A stretch of DNA of 64,000 nucleotides from an uncultured Coriobacteriaceae bacterium (GCA_902798915.1 CADBYM010000015.1:1-64000); one strand, 5' to 3'; shown: positions 25,753-34,798, counted from the stretch's first letter. The notes: a model not told the origin generated them from the letters alone. Made by a program: numbers and translations.

Positions 25753-27099
25753 TTGACCGCACGCGGTGACGAACAATATGCGCAGATGACGAGCGAGCCG
25801 GTCTCGAGGCTTGTGGTCTCGCTGGCCGTGCCGGCGATCGTCTCCATGATGATAACCAGCGTGTACAACTTGGTGGATACGGCATTCGTGGGCACGCTCG
25901 GCACCAGCGCAAGTGGTGCGACGGGAATCGTGTTCGGCTTCATGGCCGTCATCCAAGCCTTTGGCTTCATGTTTGGGCAAGGCGCGGGAAGCATCGTCTC
26001 GCGTGCACTGGGGCAGCAAGACGAGCGGCGTGCGTCGATACATGCCACGTTGGGGGTTCTCTCCGCTTTTGCAAGCGGGCTTGTCATCGCGCTCCTGAGT
26101 GCTGCGCAGCTTGACCGCGTGGTGCTCCTGTTGGGCAGTACGCCGACCATCGCGCCGTATGCGAAGACCTACATCTCCTTCATCCTCCTTGCGGCACCGT
26201 TCATGTGCTCGAGCTTTGCGCTCAACAACGTGTTGCGCTACGAGGGAAAGGCCTTGCTTGGCACCATCGGCATGGGAGTTGGTGCCGTGCTCAACATGGT
26301 GGGGGACTTTGTCTTCATGCCGGTGCTTGGCCTGGGCATCTTTGGTGCGGGTCTTTCGACGGCGCTGAGCGAAATCGTGAGTTGGGCCGTGCTTCTGAGC
26401 ATGTTTGTGCGCGGGAAGACCTCAACGAAGCTGCGGCCTTCGTGTCTGCGTCACGCGAGGCCGGCCTTCTTGGCCGATATCGTGGCGACCGGTTTTCCCA
26501 GCCTGCTGCGTCAGGCGCTTAACAGCATAGCTACGGTTCTGCTCAATGGTTGCTGCGCTGTGTATGGGGATGCGGCCGTTGCCGGCATGAGCATCGTATC
26601 GCGGGTCGTCTTCTTTGCTTTTTCTATTGCCTTGGGCATTGGGCAGGGGTTCCAGCCGGTGGCAGGCTTCAACTATGGCGCGCGGCAATACCGGCGGGTC
26701 CGCGACGCATTCCGGTTTACCTGCCTGGCCTCACAGGCGGTCATCGCCATCGGTGCGACCGTTCTCTTTGTGGGGGCCGAGCCCATCATTGCCCGCTTTC
26801 GTGACGATCCGGCGGTGCTCGAGGTGGGCGTCCGGGCGCTGAGGCTGCAGGCGGTGGCGCTCCTTGCATTGCCTCTCAGCGTGTCGTGCGAGATGCTGTA
26901 TCAGAGCTGCGGGCATCGCGCGGGCGCAACGCTTCTCTCGGGCATGCGTAACGGTCTGCTGTTCATTCCGCTGCTACTGCTGCTCTCGTCGTTCCGTGGG
27001 TTGGCGGGCATCCAGGAGGCTCAGCCACTTTCGTACGTGCTGTCACTCCCCATCACGATTCCCTTCATCGCGCGCTTCTTCCGCAGGCTGAACAATTGA
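25753..27099 (+). CDS. MATE family efflux transporter
   Basis: A 448-residue multidrug/toxin exporter of the MATE family, with twelve predicted membrane segments in two similar halves. The N-terminal MTSEPVSRLVVSLAVPAIVS followed by NLVDTAFVGTLG is characteristic. TTG 25753 is chosen as the start because GAGGAGGG lies 5 nt upstream; the open frame extends further 5' into low-complexity sequence that does not fit the family, and the ATG at MTSEPV is a shorter alternative. It probably couples export of cationic compounds to Na+ or H+ influx. The 3' end faces the convergent helicase gene. Confidence 0.88.
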   Translation: MTARGDEQYAQMTSEPVSRLVVSLAVPAIVSMMITSVYNLVDTAFVGTLGTSASGATGIVFGFMAVIQAFGFMFGQGAGSIVSRALGQQDERRASIHATLGVLSAFASGLVIALLSAAQLDRVVLLLGSTPTIAPYAKTYISFILLAAPFMCSSFALNNVLRYEGKALLGTIGMGVGAVLNMVGDFVFMPVLGLGIFGAGLSTALSEIVSWAVLLSMFVRGKTSTKLRPSCLRHARPAFLADIVATGFPSLLRQALNSIATVLLNGCCAVYGDAAVAGMSIVSRVVFFAFSIALGIGQGFQPVAGFNYGARQYRRVRDAFRFTCLASQAVIAIGATVLFVGAEPIIARFRDDPAVLEVGVRALRLQAVALLALPLSVSCEMLYQSCGHRAGATLLSGMRNGLLFIPLLLLLSSFRGLAGIQEAQPLSYVLSLPITIPFIARFFRRLNN

Positions 27100-27174
27100 T
27101 AGGGCCGCTGTCCGCTATGCAAGGTGGAGTTTGCCCGCATCATCGATGCCGACGGCCAATGGTGGCCAGGGAGG

Positions 27175-29739
27175 TCAATTGCCTCCCAGGTCCCTGAGCG
27201 TGCAGACCCGCACGTTCTCCCATTCCTTGGGGAACTCCTCCCGCAGCTCCTTCTGGAGGAAGCGGTCGTCGAGCAGTAGCACCACACCGCGATCCTCTTC
27301 GGTGCGAATGAGGCGGCCCGCAGCCTGCAACACCTTGATTAGACCTGGATAGGTGTATGCGTAGGCGAATCCCCGTTCCTCTCTTGCGTCGAAGTAGTCC
27401 CGGATTATCTCGCGTTCCGCAGAAGTTCTTGGCATGCCTGTGCCCACCACGACGACCCCAACAAGCGTCTTGCCGGGCAGGTCGATGCTCTCGCCGAATA
27501 TCCCGCCCAGGACGCAGAGGCCGACAAGGCTCGTGGTGGCGACGCGCGCTTGGCGGAACGTCGCCACGAAGCGCTCGCGCTCGGCTTCTCGCATTCCCGG
27601 ACGCTGCCGCACGATTGTGGTCCGGCCGTCCACCAGCGGCTCCAAGGCCCTCGCGACCTCCTCCATCATGACATACGAGGGAAGGAAGGCGAGATAGTTG
27701 CCCGGGCGTGCATGCACGAGCGCCATGAGGTATGCGGCAATCTTTTCGTAGAGCTCTGGTCCGCGTCGAGAGTAACGAGCGTTGACGTCAGACGCCACCA
27801 GGATCTGCTGATGGCTGGGGTCAAAGCCGGACCGAACGTCGAGGGATGCGTCTTCGTCCCGCGCCGCGAGCAGCTTGCGGTGGTAGTCCATGGGCAGCAG
27901 CGTCCCCGAGAAGAACACGGTCGAGCTTGCCTGCTTCAAGCGCTCATTGAGGTCGTGGCTCGGGTCCACACAATAGATTTTGAGCCTGCGTGCGCCGTTC
28001 TCGGTTCTGCCAAGGAATGTGACGTAGCCGGCTTCGCTTCGTTGGAGGGCTCCTAGAAACCCCCGGACCTTAAAGCCTGCGTCGCGCAAGGAGAGGAAGG
28101 TCTCAATCGTCCCTGTGGTTGGTGATCCTGTGCGATGGGTACCTACGACTGTGTCGCCAGTGATGGGAGAAAGCTCCTCGAGGGTGGCGTCGATGCTGCC
28201 GGAAAGCGCCGTAAGAGATTCTACGAATGCATCGCTTATGTGTGCCTTCCGATAGGCCGCCCGGACTCGTCCTTTGGAGTCCGGGAGTGCGTCGGTTGGC
28301 AGGGCCTTGTCCCACGTGGGGAAGGCAGATATTGCCGCGCGCACTGCCTTTGTCAGATCTATGAATGAGCCTCTCTTGCGCAGGAGTCGCTCGAGGCCCT
28401 TGAGGTCGGATGCGGTGAGTTCGGCGCTGTACATCTCCCGCATGCGTTCAACGAGGTTGTGGGCCTCGTCGACGAGGAAGACGGTGCCGCCGTTGCCTGG
28501 TTCGTCCGAGAGGCCAAAGAGTCCTGCCGAAGGGGCGAACGCATAGTGGTAGTCGCAGATGATGACGTCCGCCCATCGTGCCGCGTCGCGCTGGAGCTCG
28601 TAGGGGCAGACGTGGTGGCGTGTGGCAACTTTCCCAATGCAATCGGCGTCAAGTATGTCATGGGTGGTAATCGCGTCAAAGAGAGCATCATTAACCGAAT
28701 CGTAGTGGCCGCGAGCGAGCGGGCACTCGACGGGATTACAGAGCGACGCCAAGGGGCGGACCCGCATCTCTCCATTGTGCGTGTTGGCACGGAGCGGGCA
28801 GATCTTTTCGCGAGCTGACGAGACCAGCACGTTTGCGACGATGCCTTGCTGCCCGAGCAGGCTGAGGCACTCGAGGGCGGGGCGACGTGTCATGGTCTTT
28901 GCCGTGAGGTAGGCGATTCTCGAGACCTCGCCGGCGCCCATGGCTTTGAGCGCGGGGTATAGGGTTGCGATTGTCTTGCCGGAGCCGGTGGGTGCCTGCG
29001 CGTAGAGGCGCCTGCCCTCGTGGATGGTGGTGGTGACGGCGTCCATGAGTTCCCGTTGGCCGTCTCGCGGCTTAAGGGGGAAGGCGAGGGAAGAGAGAGA
29101 CCTCCGTCGCCGTTCGTCGTGGCCGATACGCCACGCAGCCCAGCGCTGGGCCTTCTCGAGAAGGGAGAAGAACCACATCTCGATGCTGGGCACGTCGTAC
29201 GTTCGCTCGATTTGGCGGACCTCGCCGGTGATCATGCTCGCATAGGTGAGCCTCACTACGACCTGTTCCCCGAAGGCGGACGCGAGCGTGGCCGATCCTC
29301 GGGTCTTGCGCAAGTAGAGGTAGGCGTAGCAGAGCGCTTGCGCCTCGTGCATGGCAGCGGGCCTCTCGATGACAGAGACGTCGCGCGAGACGCCCTTGAT
29401 TTCGTCGATGACAAGTGGCCGTATGCCGTCGTCGATGACGCCGTCAGCTCGCCCTTCGATGCGGAGAAAGAAGCCTCGCTGGTCGCTCACGGCTTCCTCG
29501 TGGATTTCGAGGCGGGCGGCATGCGGGTTGAAGGCGTCGTCGGGAAAGTAGACGCTGCAGGCAAGCGGTACCTCCGCTTGGTATGCCTTGCCGCCTTGGA
29601 CCTGCAGCATTCGATGGATGCTGCTCCCGACTTGCGCGGCCTCGACGCTGCCGCGGAGCAAGTCGTTCTCCGAACCGATGTCTCCCGAGCGCAGGAGGAA
29701 CTCGACGAGCCTGCGCACCGACGTCCGCAACGTTCGCAT
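27175..29739 (-). CDS. XPD/DinG-like DNA helicase with N-terminal PD-(D/E)XK nuclease domain
   Basis: An 854-residue protein. Residues 1 to about 200 hold a RecB/Cas4-like nuclease fold (EGRADGVIDD, then LVIDEIKGVS and a QALCYAYLYLR helix). A Rad3/XPD superfamily 2 helicase follows: motif I APTGSGKT, a four-cysteine iron-sulfur region (KICPL, LCNPVECP, HHVCPYEL), motif II VDEAHN, and motif VI AAGRLIRTEEDRG. It would unwind DNA 5' to 3', with an attached nuclease. GAGGAGG lies 4 nt before ATG 29739. No repair partner gene is adjacent. This fusion is known in Gram-positives, but its pathway is poorly defined. Confidence 0.87.
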   Translation of the reverse strand: MRTLRTSVRRLVEFLLRSGDIGSENDLLRGSVEAAQVGSSIHRMLQVQGGKAYQAEVPLACSVYFPDDAFNPHAARLEIHEEAVSDQRGFFLRIEGRADGVIDDGIRPLVIDEIKGVSRDVSVIERPAAMHEAQALCYAYLYLRKTRGSATLASAFGEQVVVRLTYASMITGEVRQIERTYDVPSIEMWFFSLLEKAQRWAAWRIGHDERRRRSLSSLAFPLKPRDGQRELMDAVTTTIHEGRRLYAQAPTGSGKTIATLYPALKAMGAGEVSRIAYLTAKTMTRRPALECLSLLGQQGIVANVLVSSAREKICPLRANTHNGEMRVRPLASLCNPVECPLARGHYDSVNDALFDAITTHDILDADCIGKVATRHHVCPYELQRDAARWADVIICDYHYAFAPSAGLFGLSDEPGNGGTVFLVDEAHNLVERMREMYSAELTASDLKGLERLLRKRGSFIDLTKAVRAAISAFPTWDKALPTDALPDSKGRVRAAYRKAHISDAFVESLTALSGSIDATLEELSPITGDTVVGTHRTGSPTTGTIETFLSLRDAGFKVRGFLGALQRSEAGYVTFLGRTENGARRLKIYCVDPSHDLNERLKQASSTVFFSGTLLPMDYHRKLLAARDEDASLDVRSGFDPSHQQILVASDVNARYSRRGPELYEKIAAYLMALVHARPGNYLAFLPSYVMMEEVARALEPLVDGRTTIVRQRPGMREAERERFVATFRQARVATTSLVGLCVLGGIFGESIDLPGKTLVGVVVVGTGMPRTSAEREIIRDYFDAREERGFAYAYTYPGLIKVLQAAGRLIRTEEDRGVVLLLDDRFLQKELREEFPKEWENVRVCTLRDLGGN

Positions 29740-29853
29740 GTCGCCTCCTCGTACGTGTGGATGTGGCAAGGGAGCGGGTTGTCTGTTGCCTTCGCGCTTC
29801 CCTGAGCACGAGACTTAAAGATTCTCTCGCCAGCCGAGAAGCACCGCTGACCT

Positions 29854-30015
29854 AAAGTGTACAATAGATTTTGAACACATGTACAAAACACCAGTTCGAC
29901 ATCGGCTGAAAGCAATCCAATGTACACTCGCTAAAATAGCGACTGTACATTGGATTACTTTCAGCCGTGTGTCAACAGGCAATTCGTCAAGAATTCAAAA
30001 TCTACAGTACACTTT
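29854..30015. repeat. 162-bp near-palindromic element A
   Basis: Outer inverted repeats AAAGTGTAC (29854-29862 / 30007-30015) and TAGATTTTGAA (29865-29875 / 29994-30004) enclose a central hairpin of about 31 pairs with two mismatches (29903-29967, apex CTAAAATAG). The outer sequence AGTGTACAATAGATT recurs at 29942-29956 as ACTGTACATTGGATT, so together with the inverted copies it occurs four times. Inner and outer motif starts are 86 bp apart. The geometry is the same as element B at 38505-38661. No open frame. Nature unknown: MITE-like element or structured RNA. Confidence 0.85.
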
Positions 30016-30209
30016 TCTGCGTCACGAGGGACGTCACAAGGGACGGCGCATTCAGGTACGTATGGTGCGGAGGCAAAACGCCGTAGTCGGGCAGTGCATC
30101 ATGCGAGTTTATGGCGGTTGTCCGGTGACTGGCCGCCCGGCGTGCGGCGGTTTGGTGGCTCTAAGGTGCTTCCAATCGAGGTATCTGCTCGGGGGACCGT
30201 GAATGAGTG

Positions 30210-30249
30210 CAAAAAAGAGGCCGGGTTGGCTGGAAATGCCGACCCGGCC
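30210..30249 (-). terminator. rho-independent terminator of the phosphatase gene
   Basis: GGCCGGGTTGGC pairs with GCCGACCCGGCC (one G-T pair, 7-nt loop) and is followed on the minus strand by TCTTTTTTG, 22 bp after the stop codon. Confidence 0.88.
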
Positions 30250-30271
30250 CCTGTTTCCGTTTGGATACTGC

Positions 30272-31765
30272 TTATGCAGCTTGGTCGAGTTCCTCCTCGC
30301 CATACTCTTGCACGATGTTGTCATACTCGGCGGCTGCGTCCGCAATGTGCGAGCGCAGTTCGTCGTACGAGAACAGACCGTCTGCGTTCTTCTCCAGGCC
30401 ATCAAACGAGAGGTCGACGCTCATGGGTGACTCCGTGCCCGCGAGCATGGTGCCCTCGCGAAGCTGCTCCACGCTCTGGTACATCAGGCGGACGCGTCCG
30501 AACTCCTTGCCGCTTGCGTCTGCCCAGCGCTCGAATACCAGCTTGACGCCGATGGGCGTTGCAGTCTCGATGGCGCCCGGCAGCTCGTACTTCTCGACGC
30601 CCAGCGCGGCAAGGACGCTGCCGATGTTGGAGTCATGCCCACACAGGAAGGTGAACACGCGACCCTGCGTGTCCATCTCCTTCCCAATCTCTTCGAGCAG
30701 GGGGTGTGCGACGTTGTATGCCACGAGCGGAGAGGTGAAGAGCAGGTCGCCATAGAAGTCCTTGGCCCTCGAGATGAGCGTCCACTGCTCTGCGGTGAGG
30801 TCGTGACCGAATGCTGCGGCAGCGTCATCCGGAGTCTCGTAGTACTGAAGGACGAGTCCGTCGGAAAGCTGGCAGGCAGTCTTGAGCGAGCCAGAAACGG
30901 CCGGCTCCTTGTCCTTCTCGAGCGTGAGTTCGATGTCCGACGTGTCGAGGTCCTTGATTTCGCCTGACTTGTAGGCATCGGATTCTTTGTAGTCCACTAC
31001 GTCCTCGATGAGTGCATAGGAGTCCGCCAGTTCTGCGGCGACGTCCTGTGCGCCCGTGGCGCCACCCATGGTCTCCATCTGCTTGAGGGCGGCGTCCACG
31101 TAGGAGCCGGTAATGAAGGTGGTCACCGGATTGAACACGGGATCCATGGTGTCGTAGTCGACGTGTGTCTCGATATCAACATTTGCTACAGGCAGCATGC
31201 CGCTAGAGAAGTACTGGGCTGTGGCGATGGTGCGCTGCTTGGAGTTGGCGTAGAAGCGGACCTCCCCCTCCTTGGGCTGGTAGTTCTCGGGGATGAGCCC
31301 CTCGGTCTCGAGCCATTTGCGCACGTACTCGCCCGCCATGGTTTCCAATGCGCCACCGCGCATGGTGAGCTCGCTTGCGTTGGCTGTCCAGTTGATCCAT
31401 GAGTGTGGGGTCGCCAGGTCGAGTGCCGAGCCGGTGGTCGAGAGCGGGGCGCGGATATTGTGGCGGCTCAAGACTACGACCTGCTGCAACTTGTATCCGT
31501 CGCCGGGGTTATGGAAGTCCTGGGTTGCGGGCTCCTCCGGTGTGGTGGATTCCTGACTTGCGGGCTCCTCCTGCGTGGCAGATTCCTGCGTGGCTTCCTC
31601 GGTGGTCTGTGTCGCTTCGGCTTGGTTGGTAGACTCACTTGGGGCTGCTTCCTGTGCGGCTGGAGCTGCTTCCTGCGCTTGCCCACAGCCCCATAGGGGC
31701 AATGCCAGGCCAAGCATCACCACCAGTATGGCCATCAATAGCGGAACACGGTTGCGTTTGTGCAT
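30272..31765 (-). CDS. histidine acid phosphatase lipoprotein (phytase/glucose-1-phosphatase-like)
   Basis: A 497-residue secreted lipoprotein. The signal peptide ends in LPLWGC, with the lipidated Cys27 in a slightly non-canonical lipobox. Residues 28-85 are a Glu/Ala/Thr/Pro linker with EEPA(S/T)QES repeats. The branch-2 histidine phosphatase domain has the catalytic RHNIRAP (101-107) and the proton donor His-Asp in CGHDSNIG (377-378). Such enzymes release phosphate from sugar phosphates or phytate at the cell surface; the substrate is not predictable here. AAAGGGG precedes ATG 31765. Confidence 0.87.
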   Translation of the reverse strand: MHKRNRVPLLMAILVVMLGLALPLWGCGQAQEAAPAAQEAAPSESTNQAEATQTTEEATQESATQEEPASQESTTPEEPATQDFHNPGDGYKLQQVVVLSRHNIRAPLSTTGSALDLATPHSWINWTANASELTMRGGALETMAGEYVRKWLETEGLIPENYQPKEGEVRFYANSKQRTIATAQYFSSGMLPVANVDIETHVDYDTMDPVFNPVTTFITGSYVDAALKQMETMGGATGAQDVAAELADSYALIEDVVDYKESDAYKSGEIKDLDTSDIELTLEKDKEPAVSGSLKTACQLSDGLVLQYYETPDDAAAAFGHDLTAEQWTLISRAKDFYGDLLFTSPLVAYNVAHPLLEEIGKEMDTQGRVFTFLCGHDSNIGSVLAALGVEKYELPGAIETATPIGVKLVFERWADASGKEFGRVRLMYQSVEQLREGTMLAGTESPMSVDLSFDGLEKNADGLFSYDELRSHIADAAAEYDNIVQEYGEEELDQAA

Positions 31766-31896
31766 AAGAACCCCTTTCGCTCGTACTTCCCATCGTCCAT
31801 GAGGGCATTGTACATGACGTGAGAGTCTCCTACGTCACGGGTTGGCGGCTCCTCCGCCGTCAGACCGTTGATAGCCGCAGACGGCTTTCTCCAGAT

Positions 31897-31925
31897 TTGG
31901 TCCGCCCCAGACGGTGTGCTATAGT
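31897..31925 (+). promoter_or_regulatory. sigma-70-type promoter of the thiamine transport operon
   Basis: TTGGTC (31897-31902) and TATAGT (31920-31925) are separated by 17 bp and lie about 10 bp before the start of the TPP riboswitch. Confidence 0.65.
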
Positions 31926-31932
31926 GGCGATC

Positions 31933-32020
31933 AAAAGGGGAGCTGGGGCATGGCCCGGCTGAGAGGAGCGGTCCGGTCGCTCGACCCAAGAACCTGATCT
32001 GGATAATGCCAGCGGAGGGA
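31933..32020 (+). ncRNA. TPP riboswitch (THI element)
   Basis: The conserved pieces GGGGAGC, GGCTGAGAGGAG, GACCC-AAGAACC and CTGATCTGGATAATGCC-AGCG are present in order, the standard thiamine pyrophosphate aptamer. The aptamer ends almost at the ribosome site (GGAGGGAGG) of the first transporter gene, 5 bp before its ATG. Control is therefore most likely by hiding the ribosome site when TPP binds. Confidence 0.95.
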
Positions 32021-32025
32021 GGACG

Positions 32026-32796
32026 ATGAGTTCCATGCTTCATGATGCAAAGCGCATTTGGGTGCCAACCGTGACCATGGGCATCTTGCTCGTGACGTGG
32101 GAGTTCGTCGTGCGTGTTGGGCTTATCCCCAACTTCTTGCTGCCAAGCCCCACGCAGGTGGTTTCGGCGTTCATCGAGGACTTCCCGCTGCTCGTGGGTC
32201 ATGCGGCGGCCACTTTGGGAGAGGCGGCGCTTGGTCTCGTCCTCGGGGTGCTCATCGGCTTCGTCGTGGCCGTGCTGATGGATCGCTTTGAGCCCGTTGG
32301 CCTTGCGCTCAATCCCTTGGTGACCATCAGCCAGACCGTGCCTCCCGTCGCCATCGCACCGTTGCTCGTTCTCTGGTTCGGCTATGGCATCCTTCCCAAG
32401 GTGTTGCTCGTGGCTCTCACCACGTTCTTTCCAGTTACGGTGTCACTCTTCGGCGGCTTCCAGTCCGTCGACCGAGATCTCGTCGACCTCATGCGCACGA
32501 TGCGCGCTACGGAGGTCCAGATCTTCTGGCACGTAAAGCTTCCCGCAGCGGCCGAGGAATTCTTCAGCGGTCTGCGCATCAGTGCTACCTATGCCATCGT
32601 CGGCGCGGTGATCGCCGAGTGGTTGGGCGGGTTCTCGGGACTTGGCGTCTACATGACGCGCGTGCGAAAGTCCTTCGGATACGACCGGATGTTTGCCTGC
32701 ATCGCGCTTATCTCTGCTTGCTCGTTGGGGCTCATGCGTCTGGTTGACCTTGCGGAGTATATGTGCCTGCCGTGGAGGCGGGCGGAGAGGAAGTGA
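32026..32796 (+). CDS. thiX: thiamine-precursor ABC transporter permease (ThiX-type)
   Basis: A 256-residue permease with six hydrophobic segments and the EAA loop (EVQIFWHVKLPAAAEEFFSG) typical of the SsuC/TauC/ThiX group. The riboswitch directly upstream and the NMT1/THI5-like binding protein downstream indicate import of a pyrimidine precursor (HMP or formylaminopyrimidine) for thiamine synthesis. The start ATG lies 6 bp after the riboswitch, with GGAGG immediately upstream. It is the first gene of a three-gene operon. Confidence 0.88.
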   Translation: MSSMLHDAKRIWVPTVTMGILLVTWEFVVRVGLIPNFLLPSPTQVVSAFIEDFPLLVGHAAATLGEAALGLVLGVLIGFVVAVLMDRFEPVGLALNPLVTISQTVPPVAIAPLLVLWFGYGILPKVLLVALTTFFPVTVSLFGGFQSVDRDLVDLMRTMRATEVQIFWHVKLPAAAEEFFSGLRISATYAIVGAVIAEWLGGFSGLGVYMTRVRKSFGYDRMFACIALISACSLGLMRLVDLAEYMCLPWRRAERK

Positions 32797-32801
32797 TTGC
32801 T

Positions 32802-33815
32802 ATGCATGTGTCGCGTCGTTCGTTCGTCATCGGAACGGCGGTCTCTGCCGTCGCTGGCGCTCTCGTGGCTTGCGGCTCGTCGGAACAGGGTGGGGAGGCG
32901 GCTTCGCCGGACGAGGCCACCAAGCTCACGCTGTGCCTCGACTACACACCCAACACCAACCACACGGGCATCTACGTTGCCCAGGACAAGGGCTACTTTG
33001 CCGACGAGGGCATCGAGGTGCAGATCGTGCAGCCGCCCGAGAACGGAGCCGAGGCCATGGTGGGTACGGGTCAGGCGCAGTTGGGCATCAGCTACCAGGA
33101 CTATCTTGCCAACGCGTATGCTGGAGGCAACACGGGGCTCGAGGCAATTGCGGCCATCATTCAGCACAACACCTCGGGCATCATGAGCAAGAAGGAGCTT
33201 GGCATTACGCATCCTGCGGCAATGGAAGGGAATCGCTATGCTACGTGGGACCTTGCGGTCGAGCAGGCCACCATCAAGCAGGTGGTCGAGAAGGACAAAG
33301 GTGACTTCAGCAAGATCCAGATGGTGCCCTATACTGTGGATGACGAGGTGAGTGGCCTGCGTGCCGACCTCTTCGACTGCGTATGGGTCTACGAGGGTTG
33401 GGCCGTGCAGAACGCGAAGGTGCAGGACTATCCCGTCAACTACTTCAGCTTCATCTCCATTGATGACGTCTTTGACTTCTATACGCCGGTGATCGTCGCC
33501 AACACCGAGTATGCGAACCAGAATCCAGATGCCATGAAGGCGTTTCTGCGCGCGACGGCGAAGGGCTACCAGTTTGCGATCGAGCATCCGGATGAGGCTG
33601 CAGAGATACTTTGTGCGGCTGTTCCCGAGCTTGACGTTGCCCTTGTTGCCGAGAGCCAGGCCTTCCTTGCGGGCGAGTATCAAGCGGATGCCGATCGCTG
33701 GGGCGTGATTGACGCCGATCGCTGGGCTGCCTTCTACGAGTGGCTCAACGACAACGACCTCGTGGAAAACAAGCTTGATCCGAAGTCCGGCTGGACCATG
33801 GAGTACTTGGCGTGA
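32802..33815 (+). CDS. thiY: thiamine-precursor substrate-binding lipoprotein (ThiY-type, NMT1/THI5-like)
   Basis: A 337-residue lipoprotein: MHVSRRSFVIGTAVSAVAGA with a twin-arginine-like RR and a lipobox LVAC. The mature part is an NMT1/THI5-like binding protein; LTLCLDYTPNTNHTGIYVA and the following AQDKGYFADEGIEV are hallmark sequences of pyrimidine-binding ThiY proteins. It starts 5 bp after the permease stop; an in-frame GTG three codons earlier is an alternative start. Its stop codon overlaps the GTG start of the ATPase gene (GTGA). It would deliver the pyrimidine precursor to the permease. Confidence 0.9.
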   Translation: MHVSRRSFVIGTAVSAVAGALVACGSSEQGGEAASPDEATKLTLCLDYTPNTNHTGIYVAQDKGYFADEGIEVQIVQPPENGAEAMVGTGQAQLGISYQDYLANAYAGGNTGLEAIAAIIQHNTSGIMSKKELGITHPAAMEGNRYATWDLAVEQATIKQVVEKDKGDFSKIQMVPYTVDDEVSGLRADLFDCVWVYEGWAVQNAKVQDYPVNYFSFISIDDVFDFYTPVIVANTEYANQNPDAMKAFLRATAKGYQFAIEHPDEAAEILCAAVPELDVALVAESQAFLAGEYQADADRWGVIDADRWAAFYEWLNDNDLVENKLDPKSGWTMEYLA

Positions 33816-34600
33816 GCGATTCGGATGGCGCGCAGATGCGAGCCGTGCCCGCGCTGGAAGCAAAAGGGCTGGGCCTCAGCTGGGATGAGGGTGCGCACAT
33901 GGTGGCCGAGGGCATCGACCTCCATGTGGGCTCTGGTGAGGTCGTATGTCTGGTGGGCAGGTCCGGCTGCGGAAAGACGACCATCCTGCATGCGCTCGCA
34001 GGTCTTACGCGACCGGTTGAGGGGCATGTGTTGCTCAATGGCGTTGACGTGACCGGTACTCCGGGTCAGGTGAGCTACATGCTCCAGAAGGACCTGCTCC
34101 TGCGCAATCTGCGCATCGTCGACAACGCAAGCCTGCCGCTGGTCTTGTCCGGCATGCCCCGCAAGGAAGCACGCGCGCGGGCGAGCGCGCTGTTTGCACA
34201 GTTCGGCCTCGAGGGTACGCAGGAGCTTTGGCCAAGCCAGCTCTCCGGCGGCATGAAGCAGCGGGCGGCGTTTTTGCGTACCTATCTGATGGGCAACGAC
34301 GTCGTGTTGCTTGACGAACCCTTCTCGGCGCTTGATGCCATCACGAGGTACGAGTTGAGGACGTGGTATGTCCGAATGGCGGCCGAACTGGGCATAGCCT
34401 CCCTCGTCATAACCCACGATGTGGACGAAGCCGTGTCGTTGGCATCGCGCGTGATGGTTCTGGCGGGAAGCCCGTCGGAGGGGAGGCCGAGCCGGTTGGT
34501 GGGCGAAGTCCTCGTGGATCGCATGCAAGATGCGGTGGATTTCTCGGTCACGCATGCTTACGTTGACGCGAAGCGCGAGATAATGATGCTGTTGGGATAA
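33812..34600 (+). CDS. thiZ: thiamine-precursor ABC transporter ATP-binding protein (ThiZ-type)
   Basis: A 262-residue ABC ATPase: Walker A GRSGCGKTT (about 49-57), Q-loop near QKDLLL, signature LSGGMKQR, Walker B VVLLDEPFSALD and the H-loop ITHDVDEAV. It starts at GTG 33812, overlapping the thiY stop by 4 bp, so it is translationally coupled. It is the third gene of the riboswitch-controlled operon and would energise pyrimidine uptake. Confidence 0.92.
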   Translation: MSDSDGAQMRAVPALEAKGLGLSWDEGAHMVAEGIDLHVGSGEVVCLVGRSGCGKTTILHALAGLTRPVEGHVLLNGVDVTGTPGQVSYMLQKDLLLRNLRIVDNASLPLVLSGMPRKEARARASALFAQFGLEGTQELWPSQLSGGMKQRAAFLRTYLMGNDVVLLDEPFSALDAITRYELRTWYVRMAAELGIASLVITHDVDEAVSLASRVMVLAGSPSEGRPSRLVGEVLVDRMQDAVDFSVTHAYVDAKREIMMLLG

Positions 34601-34798
34601 TGCTGGCAGAAGCGACAGAATTGGCAGGTTTCTTGCAACAATTTGGTGGGATTATCATACTGTGGGCTCCCGCAGCATGGTTTATCCTCACGGGGGTATC
34701 TTTAAGTTGGACAAGGGGCACGATTTCTTTGCGGAATCGCGCACGATGAGTGCTACGATTTGCAGATATCTTTGTGTCGGCGCGAGCAGAGGAGCGGA

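Larger units (their letters stand above)
29740..30271. other. 532-bp intergenic region carrying a large palindrome
   Basis: No gene is supported. It contains the palindromic element at 29854-30015 and the terminator of the phosphatase gene at 30210-30249. The helicase and phosphatase genes on either side are both on the minus strand. Confidence 0.7.

Noticed and set aside
29854..30015. Integron attC site or IS end pair
   Set aside because: There is no integrase gene or recombination core nearby, no open frame inside, and the inner hairpin repeats the outer motif, which attC sites do not do.
32649..33863. 404-residue minus-strand frame
   Set aside because: Antisense to thiY and the end of thiX, which have intact motifs, a riboswitch and coupled starts on the plus strand.
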